Part shown: in pieces, positions 46,601-53,623 of the stretch
How the letters are laid out: every line of letters begins with the position of its first letter
How positions within the stretch are numbered: the first letter of the stretch is position 1
Origin: an uncultured Bacteroidales bacterium
GTDB lineage: Bacteria; Bacteroidota; Bacteroidia; Bacteroidales; UBA932
Reading direction: 5' to 3'
Length of the DNA stretch: 64,000 bases
Assembly (NCBI GenBank): GCA_905235085.1
Contig: CAJOKD010000014.1
Coordinates: 1-64,000 of the forward strand
Made by a program: the position numbers and the translations under genes
The notes under the pieces: generated by a model
What the model saw: the letters and a program-made list of their open reading frames with translations, nothing else
What the model was told of the DNA's origin: nothing
The model's database searches: none

Positions 46601-46785
46601 ACGCTCCGTTCGGCCAGTGCCGCTTCTATGTTCAGGGACAGAACCTGTTCTGCTTCACCAAGTACAAGGGTATGGACCCTGAGGTTGGTAGCTCCGCCGG
46701 CTTCGACAGCTGGGCTAAGGGTATCGACCTCGGATTCTATCCGCAGGCCAGAACTGTTCTCGTTGGTCTTAACCTCAAATTCTAA
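43636..46785 (+). CDS. susC: SusC-like TonB-dependent outer-membrane receptor
   Basis: A 1049-residue importer for oligosaccharides. The order is signal peptide (about 1-20), CarboxypepD-reg-like domain (about 24-95), TonB box (DEVVVVGYGTQKK, about 100-112), plug (about 115-230 with PLYVIDGV and SCAIYGARGANGVV) and a 22-strand barrel to the terminal NLKF. An EF-hand-like loop DLNGDGVIDDND lies in the C-terminal part. The SusD lipoprotein gene starts 11 nt downstream. Expression is probably driven by the promoter at 43509-43540. Given the neighbouring enzymes, the likely cargo is a beta-mannan or glucomannan oligosaccharide. Confidence 0.96.
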   Translation: MKSKLFTLMIALMIGVAAMAQNVKVTGTVTDALGPAIGMSVVEQGTTNGTITDMDGHFELLVAPGATLEIGGIGYKTQLIPVGDRTVFDVVLEEDNELLDEVVVVGYGTQKKKLVTGSTIQVKGDDLVKLNSTNALGAMQSSSPGVQIMQTSGQPGEGFNVAIRGMGTTGDFAPLYVIDGVTGGSISSLNASDIESIDILKDAASCAIYGARGANGVVLITTKQGKAGKYQVTYDGYFGWQNSPTMVELLDAKQYMAVENMVSVNNGGSPIDWAGILDADLYNSIQNGSFTGTNWLETIHNPNAPISNHAVNIVGGSELSKFSAGISYTGQEGIFGYPCQSDYKRTTVRLNSDHVLLRKDDLDVITFGENMTYVYSVKQGIGIGNQYWNDISNALRANPIVPLYGADGEYSDFDDLQKTGLWTLNSYTNNPVLALVKSSRGNNNSQSHGLNLSAHLLVQPVKDLVWRSQFNFKQSASSYRQYGMTYQATNYDFSSTDAVSQNASVGWQWSWENTVNYKFTLAENHHFDALVGSTIEKNGFGESVGAGNSNGAWPNQWKYAYVGNMTGTPTISDISGSTWGDWGLASFFGRVNYDYAEKYMLSLILRRDGSSNFARGHRWGTFPSISAGWVITNEDWFDFKGVDFLKLRGSWGQNGNCNVSNFQYLATVNLTADDGGYAFGHGGLSVYDQGIYADTLANEDITWETSEQIDLGFDARFFRSRLNATFDWYRKATKDWLVNAPVMGHFGANAPYINGGDVVNKGVEFALNWNDAINPDFSYNIGVNFAHNTNEVTRIANDEGIIHGQGSVVQGIAELYRAQVGYPIGYFWTYKTDGVFQNQAEIDAWKASGKGTIVDTPVPGDLKFVDLNGDGVIDDNDKTMTGDPNPDFTAGLNLSVYFHGFDFAVSGYGMFGQQVFRALRRYSDSQWDNYTTEVYNFWHGEGTTNKYPRLVPGTNYNYINNSDIFVEDADFFRIQTITLGYDFKRIWKNAPFGQCRFYVQGQNLFCFTKYKGMDPEVGSSAGFDSWAKGIDLGFYPQARTVLVGLNLKF

Positions 46786-46796
46786 ACGGAACGGAA

Positions 46797-48574
46797 ATGA
46801 AAAAGATTATCTATATCGCAGCTGCTGCTGCAATGACACTTTCACTCGCTTCCTGCGAGAAGTTCCTCGACACGACCAACTACTGGTCCAAGACTACAGA
46901 GGACGTTCCTGCCACTGCGGCTGATGCCGAGGCTTTGGTTACAGGTATCTACAACAACCTGAACGTGTCTATCGGTAACAATGTCCACGTGAACCATTTC
47001 CTTTGGTCCGAGGCTGCTTCCGACGACTGTCTGGGTGGTGGTGGAACCAATGACCAGACCATGCAGGCCGAAGACCTCATGCTGAACTTCGGCTCTGACA
47101 TGTACAACAATTTCTACGTGGATCGTTACAAGGGTATCGCACGTGCAAACATGGCCATCGCTACCATCGGCAACGTAGAGGATCTCTCGGAGACCAGGAA
47201 GAACCAGCTTATTGGTGAGGCTTATTTCCTCAGGGCTTGGTTCTACTATGAACTCGGTTCCATGTTCGGAAACATTCCTATGCCTGTCACTCCCGCTGCT
47301 GATGCTACTGCACCTCAAGTGAGCGGTGAAGCTTTCTGGGGACAGGTTCTCGAAGACTGCAAGAACTCTATCGACCTCATGCCTTCCACAGTCACCGACC
47401 GTGGCAACGGCCATGTGGACAAGTACTGCGCTGAGGCTCTTCTCGGCAGGGTTTATCTGTTCGCAAGCGGATTCCTCGGAGTCGAGTCTTTCACGACTCC
47501 TGACGGCAGTACAATAGACAAGAGCTATGTCGGAAAGCAGATTTCAGACTGCGTCAACAATTCCGGCTACAGCCTCGTAAGCGATTATCACAATCTCTGG
47601 GCTTATACCAACAGGTGCTCAGTAGAGGACGAACTTTCTCCTTACAAGGGAAGGGGTTACAAATGGGCTGAAGATGACGGCGCCACCAATCCTGAGGCAA
47701 TGTTCGTCATCAAGTTCAATACCCAGCCATCCTGGAGCACCACTATCGGTTATGCCAACCAGACCGCCCTCTTCCTCGGAGTCCGTGGACAGAGTGACAT
47801 CACCAGCAAGGGAAGCACATTCCCATTCGGTACCGGTTGGGGCATGTGCCCTGTTTCTCCTCAGCTCGTGAAGGACTGGGAGGCTGCAGAAATGATGCCC
47901 GTCGTGAGGCTTCCATCATCCAGGTAGACCGCTGGAAGACCACTTCCGGATATTCCTATGTATATGGTGGCGACTCCAACATCCAGGAGACCGGTTACTA
48001 CCAGACCAAGATCATGCCTGTCATCGCCAAGAAGGCCGACGCGGATGGATACTGGGCTTCCTTCTCCAACGCCATGTATGACCTTATCTGGTCTACAGGC
48101 AATGAGGATAACTTCCAGCTGAACAGCATCAACGACATGGTCATGATCCGTTTCGCCGAAGTCCTTCTTATGGATGCCGAGCTCAATAACAACCAGAACA
48201 GCTTCGATCTGGTCCGCGCCCGTGCAGGCTTGTCCTCAAAGGCAATCTCCTCCGATGCAATCCGCAACGAGCGCCGTTGGGAGCTTGCTTTCGAAGGCGT
48301 ACGCTACGGTGACCTCCGCCGTTACGGCGAGGCTTACGCAGTCGCTGCTCTTGACAAGCAGGAAGGCGTGAAGTGCTGGAATGCCGGAGTCGAAGGCACG
48401 AACACCGCTTCCAAGTTCAATGGAGGCTACGGTGCCCGCTATTCTGCTACCAAGGGCTTCGCTCCTATCCCTACTTCACAGATTTCCCTTTCTGCAGCTG
48501 CAGGTGAGGAATACAAGTATGTACAGAACGAAGGTTGGGGTTCGACCGGAGTTGAATTCCCTGGTTGGAACTAA
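46797..48574 (+). CDS. susD: SusD-like glycan-binding lipoprotein, frameshifted
   Basis: A surface lipoprotein that caps SusC and binds the glycan. The lipobox is SLASC at about residue 20. N-terminal TPR-like helices include GEAYFLRAWFYYELG and PMPVTP, and the C-terminal part has RNERRWELAFEGVRYGDLRR. The frame is broken: the first reading frame ends at 47927 and the second, running to 48574, joins naturally at 47891 (AAE then NDARREASII). Restoring one A in the GAAAT at 47889-47893 gives one 592-residue protein. There is no slippery heptamer, so this is either a true mutation that inactivates susD or a homopolymer error in the assembly. Confidence 0.88.
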
Positions 48575-48589
48575 TAAATGCATTCGGAT

Positions 48590-50041
48590 ATGAAAAAAGC
48601 ACTATACGTATTCATGGCAGCAGTTGCAGGTCTTGCTTTCGCATCCTGCAAGCCAACCCTCATCGAGGGCCCTCAGCCGTACGACAGCGTTGCCGCGTCT
48701 GCCCTGGAAGGAGCCGTTTCCTATACCCAGTATTCCGACGCAGCATATACGACCGTGGCTGCAGATGGTAACTACATTACTTACAACACTTCTCCATCGA
48801 CTGTTGTCCAGTTCTACAACTACAAGTCCGACGGAGTGACCGAGAATCTTCTGGCAACCGGTGCTTCCGGCAGTTTCGTCATCAAGCCGAAGCGTGGCGG
48901 CAGCCCTTCCCAGACGGTTTACGGCCGTCTTGTGAACGCGGACGGTTCCATCACCGAATTCTCGCACACTTTCAATGTTTTCGTTCCTGGTGACCTCGAT
49001 CCTGAACTCAAGCTCCTCCTCGCCGAGTCCGGAAAGAAGATCTGGACCTGGAACTGCGAGGGTGTACCTTGCTGGGGCAACGCCGGCAATACAGGTGCCG
49101 GTGCAAACTTCACTCCTTCTGTCGTTGACGGTATGTGGTGGGGCGTTGAGACTGCCGAAGCCCTTATGGACCAGCTGGATCACGCCGGAGGCTCCGCTAC
49201 CGGTGCTGAGGACAGCAATGCTTATATGACCTTCGACGAGGACGGCAACATAACTGCCTACAAGTCTACCGGCGACGTCATCTACAGCAGCACCTACGAA
49301 CTCAAGGATTATGATCCTTCACGTCCGTCAGGTTGGGAGCTCGCAAAGCTCGTGACCAAGGCTCCTTCAGTCCTCTTCCCGTTCTCCATCAACGAAGGCG
49401 GAAAGACCGTTACCGAGTTCGACGTGATGTACCTTGACAAGAACTTTATGACCCTTGTCTACACCAAGGGCAATGGAGCCGGAAGCTGGGGTGAGATCAC
49501 CTTCTGGAGGTTCAAGAACAAGGATGACTACGAAAGTTCCCTCAACGGTGGCAGCTCCCGCAAGTGGGGATGGAAGTCTGCCGATTCTCCTGTATGGGGT
49601 AATGCCGGCCATACCGGCAACGGTGCCGGATTCACCGCAGGCGTTGTCGACGGACAATGGTGGGGTGCTACTCCTGAAGGTCTCCTCGATCAGTCCGCCC
49701 ACTCGGGCGGTGTCGTTACCGGTGACGAGAGCTTCGATGCCTATATGGTATTCGATACTGATGGTAACGTCAACTGCTTCAATGCAGATGGCGGCAAGAT
49801 CCGTGGAGGTTCCTATAAGCTTGATATGTACACCGACGGCCGCAACGCCGGTTGGGAACTTGGTAAGCTCAAGACCCAGAACATCCTGTGGCCATTCTCC
49901 ATCAACGAAGGAGGGAAAGTCGCTCCTGAGTTTGATGTGATGTATATGGACGGAACCAATATGACTTTGGTTTACACCAAGGACAGCGCTCCTGGAGGCT
50001 GGGGTGAGATTACCTTCTGGCTGTTCGGCCCTAAGGACTGA
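48590..50041 (+). CDS. Surface glycan-binding lipoprotein with duplicated domain
   Basis: A 483-residue protein with a lipoprotein signal (lipobox LAFASC). It sits in the SusE/F or SGBP position right after susD. An N-terminal domain (about 25-140) is followed by two homologous repeats at about 148-311 and 323-483. Each contains WGNAG-TG-GA-F, VVDG-WWG, a GD or GAED loop, FPFSINEGGK, FDVMY, TLVYTK and GWGEITFW. The density of tryptophan suggests stacking surfaces for sugar rings. I do not recognize a catalytic site or a named family. The ATG at 48590 gives the cleaner lipoprotein signal, and an in-frame ATG is at 48578. A terminator follows the gene. Confidence 0.82.
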   Translation: MKKALYVFMAAVAGLAFASCKPTLIEGPQPYDSVAASALEGAVSYTQYSDAAYTTVAADGNYITYNTSPSTVVQFYNYKSDGVTENLLATGASGSFVIKPKRGGSPSQTVYGRLVNADGSITEFSHTFNVFVPGDLDPELKLLLAESGKKIWTWNCEGVPCWGNAGNTGAGANFTPSVVDGMWWGVETAEALMDQLDHAGGSATGAEDSNAYMTFDEDGNITAYKSTGDVIYSSTYELKDYDPSRPSGWELAKLVTKAPSVLFPFSINEGGKTVTEFDVMYLDKNFMTLVYTKGNGAGSWGEITFWRFKNKDDYESSLNGGSSRKWGWKSADSPVWGNAGHTGNGAGFTAGVVDGQWWGATPEGLLDQSAHSGGVVTGDESFDAYMVFDTDGNVNCFNADGGKIRGGSYKLDMYTDGRNAGWELGKLKTQNILWPFSINEGGKVAPEFDVMYMDGTNMTLVYTKDSAPGGWGEITFWLFGPKD

Positions 50042-50066
50042 TCCGACCTGTCGACTGATTAATTTG

Positions 50067-50099
50067 GCCGTGAAGCACATTGCTTCACGGCTTTTTTTT
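50067..50099 (+). terminator. Intrinsic terminator after the SusCD-SGBP genes
   Basis: A perfect 11-bp stem (50067-50077 with 50081-50091), a CAT loop and eight T residues. It ends the susC-susD-SGBP transcript and overlaps the next promoter. Confidence 0.9.
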
Positions 50100-50109
50100 G
50101 CTAAATTTG
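50080..50109 (+). promoter_or_regulatory. Promoter of the first DUF6057-like operon, embedded in the terminator
   Basis: -33 TTG is 50080-50082, at the end of the terminator loop and start of its 3' arm. -7 TAAATTTG is 50102-50109, with 19 nt between. The predicted start near 50114 gives a 20-nt leader before the ATG at 50134. Confidence 0.65.
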
Positions 50110-50133
50110 TATTTTTCTCATAATTGATTGATT

Positions 50134-51591
50134 ATGAGAAAAGATGCTCAATTCATAATATCCTCGGTCTTCTGGCTGGCAGTGGCTCTTTTCTGGTTCC
50201 TGGCCTATCCTCAGGCGCTTGGTTTCCAGGAGCAGAACCAGTTGTTCCTGTATACTTGGGACTATCTTGGCGAGCGCTTGTCCGTAACCGGAGGCCTGGC
50301 CGACTGGATCGCGGAATTCCTGACTCAGTTCAACTTCATCCCCTTGCTCGGGGCCTTGCTTCTGGCTGGGCTGTTCGTGCTGCTGCAGATGCTGGTATGG
50401 AAGCTTTCGGGAAGCGATTCCCTCGAGTGGTATCCCCTCAGCTATATTCCGTCGTTGCTGGTGCTGGTGCAGATGGGGGACATCTACGTGATGCCGAGCC
50501 ATCTTGTCGCCCTGGTCCTGGCAGCAGCCCTTTCCCTGGTCTATATCAAGAAGCCGTCCGTCTGGCTGCCTCTGCTGGCCATCCCTCTGGGTTTCTGGCT
50601 GATTGGTCCGGCGATATGTGTATTCGTACTGTTCGTACTGCTCGGGAGCAGGAAGCCTTCCGCCCTTCTTTATCCGGTCTATCTGCTTCTGGTCGTCTTC
50701 CTTTTCCGGGTGACCTTGATGCAGCAATATCCGCCTAAATCCGTATTCTTCGGAGTCAATTACTACAGATGGCCTTTGACGGTGCCTGTCCTTCAATTGG
50801 TTGCCGCAGCTTCCGTATTCCTGGTCCCTGTGGTCATCAGGCTGCTTCCGAAGGTCAGGAATCCATTGATGGCGGCTATTTCCTGCGGCTGCGTCCTGGC
50901 TGCCGGCGCTTTCCTGGGCATCCGGTCCACGTATGACAGGGATACGTACGAGATAATCGCATACGACCAGCTGGTGCGCCACGAGCGGTGGCAGAAAGTC
51001 GTCGAAAGGGCTGGGAGGTACCAGCCGAAGTCGGACATAGGATGTGTCAGCGTGAACCTTGCTCTCTTTATGACCGGCAAGATGGATTCGATGGATGACT
51101 ATTATCAATGCGGTACCAGGGGACTCATAATGCCTCGTGTGAGGGACCTTATCTCCAACGTGTCCTCCTACGAGGTGTTCTGGAGGATGGGCTTCGTGAA
51201 TTCCGCACTGCGCTATGCATTCGATTCCCAGGAGGCCGAAATGAATTACCGGAAGAGCGGCCGCTTTATGTCCAAGATGGCTGAATGCCAGATAGTGAAC
51301 GGGCGTTATGAAGTTGCCCGTAAATACCTGGACATATTGAAACACAGCCTGTTCTATTCAAAATGGGCCAAGTCGCGCGAGGTTTTGCTGGGGAATGAAG
51401 AGCTTATCTCTGCAGTTCCGGTGTATTCATATCTGAGGGCGGTGAAGTTCAGCGAAAGGTTCCTCTTCAACTACGGTGAGATGGACAAGATGCTGTATAT
51501 CCTTGCCAGCCACAACCAAAACAATATTATGGCCAAGGCATATTTCCTGGCTTGGAAACGGCTGCAGGAAGCCGGAGGAGGTGCACAATGA
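50134..51591 (+). CDS. DUF6057-like polytopic membrane protein (module A)
   Basis: A 485-residue protein. Residues 1 to about 265 are a string of about nine hydrophobic helices containing GGLADWIAEFLTQF and FGVNYYRWP. Residues about 270-485 are soluble and helical, TPR-like, with QIVNGRYEVARKYL. It resembles the Bacteroidota family I recall as DUF6057, function unknown. Homologous proteins are encoded at 56870-58603 (minus) and, in truncated form, 58674-59732. It is about 90 residues shorter at the C terminus than the second copy. ATG at 50134 is preferred over an in-frame TTG 6 nt earlier. The stop overlaps the CxxCH lipoprotein gene by ATGA. Confidence 0.8.
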   Translation: MRKDAQFIISSVFWLAVALFWFLAYPQALGFQEQNQLFLYTWDYLGERLSVTGGLADWIAEFLTQFNFIPLLGALLLAGLFVLLQMLVWKLSGSDSLEWYPLSYIPSLLVLVQMGDIYVMPSHLVALVLAAALSLVYIKKPSVWLPLLAIPLGFWLIGPAICVFVLFVLLGSRKPSALLYPVYLLLVVFLFRVTLMQQYPPKSVFFGVNYYRWPLTVPVLQLVAAASVFLVPVVIRLLPKVRNPLMAAISCGCVLAAGAFLGIRSTYDRDTYEIIAYDQLVRHERWQKVVERAGRYQPKSDIGCVSVNLALFMTGKMDSMDDYYQCGTRGLIMPRVRDLISNVSSYEVFWRMGFVNSALRYAFDSQEAEMNYRKSGRFMSKMAECQIVNGRYEVARKYLDILKHSLFYSKWAKSREVLLGNEELISAVPVYSYLRAVKFSERFLFNYGEMDKMLYILASHNQNNIMAKAYFLAWKRLQEAGGGAQ

Positions 51592-53042
51592 AAAGGTTCT
51601 GCATAGTGGTCGTGTCGGTCTTCTGCCTCGTTTCCTGTGGCAGGACGACCGTATCCAGCAATACCCAGCCGCCGATATTCCCGGATTATGTCGATGTGAC
51701 GATTCCGGCACAGATCGCTCCGATGAACTTCAACCTGATGAGCGGTGCGAGCAGGGTGTACGTGAGGGTAAAGGGAAGCAAGGGCGGCGAGATGACAGCA
51801 TCCGGCAGGTACGCCCGTTTCAATCAGCGCAAGTGGCATAGACTTGCCGCCGAGAACGTAGGAGGAGACCTGGTGTTCACCGTGCTCGGGAAGACGGGCA
51901 AGGTATGGACCCAGTACAATGATTTCAAGATGCACGTCAGCGAATATCCTCTTGAGGATTATGGGGTTACATACCGCCGTTTCGCTCCTGGCTACGAGAC
52001 CTACAGCCGTATCGGGCTCTACCAGAGATGTCTCGGGAATTTCAAGGAAACTCCGATGATAGAAGGCAGTCTCATCCCCGGCCAGTGTGTAGGATGCCAT
52101 ACGGCGAATGCCACGGATCCGTCGCAGTCCCTGTTCCACGTCCGTGGGAAACACGGGGCGACTGTAATGACTCTGGAGGGTAACCGCAAGTGGCTGACTA
52201 CCAAGACCGACAGCACCATAAGCAATGCGGTGTATTCGTACTGGCATCCTTCCGGAGACTTCGTCGCCCATTCCAACAACCTCATACATCAGAATTTCTG
52301 GACTTCAGGGAACAGCTATGTCGAAGTCTATGACGACGCTTCGGATGTGATGGTCCAAAATGTACGGACGGACGAACTTATCCTGTCCCCGCTGCTGATG
52401 ACATCTGATTTTGAGACATTCCCTGCCTTCTCCGTAGACGGAAGGACACTGTTTTTCTGCTCAGCTCCTGTTCGCAATGTGCCTGCAGAGGCGGAAGATG
52501 TCCGTTACAGCCTGTGCGCCATAGGTTTCGATCCTGAGACACAGACTTTCTCCGATCACGTCGATACCCTCATCAACGGGCCTGCGACAGGGAAGAGCAT
52601 CACTTTCCCGAGGCCGTCTTATGATGGCAAGTGGCTGATGTTCAGCGTTGCGGACTTCGGATGCTTCCCGAACAACCACAAAGAGTCCGAGCTTTATCTG
52701 CTGGACCTTTCGGACGGCTCGGTGAAACCTATGTCGGGTGCCAATTCGGATTACAGCGAGAGTTTCCACAACTGGAGCAGCAACTCCCACTGGATATTGG
52801 TTACCAGCCGGCGGATCGACAGTCTGTTCAATTGCATATACATATCTTCCGTGGATGAGGAAGGGAATACTACCAAGTCCTTCCTGCTGCCGCAGAAGAA
52901 TCCGTTGAAATACCACCATAATACGCTGTTTTCCTTCAATGTGCCTGATTTCACCAAGACCCGGGTCCCGGTGAAGGCGAGAGGCCTTTTCAAGGAAGCG
53001 TTTTCGGACAAGAGAGTTCAAGTAAAAATCAAGGAACAATGA
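51588..53042 (+). CDS. CxxCH beta-propeller lipoprotein (module A)
   Basis: A 484-residue lipoprotein (signal 1-16, lipobox CLVSC). An N-terminal domain (about 20-150) contains FPDYVDVTIPAQIAPMNF. A single heme c-type motif, C167-V-G-C170-H171, follows. Then come TolB/PD40-like propeller blades (about 195-470) with FPAFSVDGRTLFFCSA, FPRPSYDGKWLMF and the signature HNWSSNSHWILV, ending in FLLPQKNP. A tethered monoheme protein or a metal/disulfide site are both possible. Homologs lie at 55429-56868 and 59722-61194, each paired with a DUF6057-like gene. The start at 51588 opens the lipoprotein signal. Function unknown. Confidence 0.82.
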   Translation: MKRFCIVVVSVFCLVSCGRTTVSSNTQPPIFPDYVDVTIPAQIAPMNFNLMSGASRVYVRVKGSKGGEMTASGRYARFNQRKWHRLAAENVGGDLVFTVLGKTGKVWTQYNDFKMHVSEYPLEDYGVTYRRFAPGYETYSRIGLYQRCLGNFKETPMIEGSLIPGQCVGCHTANATDPSQSLFHVRGKHGATVMTLEGNRKWLTTKTDSTISNAVYSYWHPSGDFVAHSNNLIHQNFWTSGNSYVEVYDDASDVMVQNVRTDELILSPLLMTSDFETFPAFSVDGRTLFFCSAPVRNVPAEAEDVRYSLCAIGFDPETQTFSDHVDTLINGPATGKSITFPRPSYDGKWLMFSVADFGCFPNNHKESELYLLDLSDGSVKPMSGANSDYSESFHNWSSNSHWILVTSRRIDSLFNCIYISSVDEEGNTTKSFLLPQKNPLKYHHNTLFSFNVPDFTKTRVPVKARGLFKEAFSDKRVQVKIKEQ

Positions 53043-53578
53043 GAGTTTTATCTATAATCGCCATATCGCTGGCTTCGATCGCGGTTTCCTGCAGTACGTC
53101 TCACGAGGGTTTCGTCATCCACGGATATGTGGAAGATCCTGCCCTTGACGGGGCCCAGGTATTCCTGGTGCCGCTCAAGGATGCCGTCAGGGAGAATATC
53201 GACTCCGTCGTAATCAATAACCAGAGATTCGTGTTCAAGGGTACCGTGGAGAGGATGTCGGACATCAGAATCGAGAAATTGCGCAGGATAGGTACGCAGA
53301 ACCTGCTCGTGGTGACCGAACCGGGCGACATCTACGTCTCGATCGGGAAGCAGAGCAGCGGGTACGGGACTCCGCAGAACGATTCCCTCCAGGTCTGGAA
53401 ACAGTTGACAGAGAATCGTAACCAAGCCGTCAGGATCCTTTATGAAGGCGGAATGAAGGAACAGTCGGATTCTGTCAACCGAGCCTATAGGGAACGCACC
53501 CGCCAGATGGTCTCCAACCTCGGCGAAGGGACGCTCCACGACTTCCTGGACGGACTCTACCCTGAGCGGCAGCAGTAA
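53039..53578 (+). CDS. DUF4369-like lipoprotein
   Basis: A 179-residue lipoprotein (lipobox IAVSC). A beta-rich domain follows with FVIHGYVEDPALDGAQVFLV, a split of the DUF4369 pattern, then FVFKGTVE and VVTEPGDIYVSIG. In known proteins this domain precedes a thioredoxin-like domain in Bacteroidota TlpA-type oxidoreductases. Here it stands alone with a short charged helical tail. It overlaps the CxxCH lipoprotein gene by ATGA and is 45 nt before the GH5 gene, placing it in the module A operon. A thiol-redox or heme-maturation helper role would fit but is inference. Confidence 0.78.
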   Translation: MRVLSIIAISLASIAVSCSTSHEGFVIHGYVEDPALDGAQVFLVPLKDAVRENIDSVVINNQRFVFKGTVERMSDIRIEKLRRIGTQNLLVVTEPGDIYVSIGKQSSGYGTPQNDSLQVWKQLTENRNQAVRILYEGGMKEQSDSVNRAYRERTRQMVSNLGEGTLHDFLDGLYPERQQ

Positions 53579-53623
53579 TTGGAGGATAAGGACTATACAA
53601 GAATAATGTGCAATAATTGTTTT

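Noticed and set aside
47885..47895. Programmed ribosomal frameshift in susD.
   Set aside because: There is no X-XXY-YYZ heptamer, no evident downstream stem, and the family is not known to need one. A mutation or sequencing error is simpler.
47837..48574. A separate 245-residue protein starting at 47837.
   Set aside because: Its first 18 codons run through SusD coding sequence in the wrong frame. The real part begins at 47891 and is the C-terminal third of SusD.
50092..50105. A third copy of the shared susC/GH26 block on the minus strand (TTTTGCTAAAT).
   Set aside because: Only about 11 AT-rich bases match, they include the terminator T tract, and the geometry with -33 and -7 is not kept.
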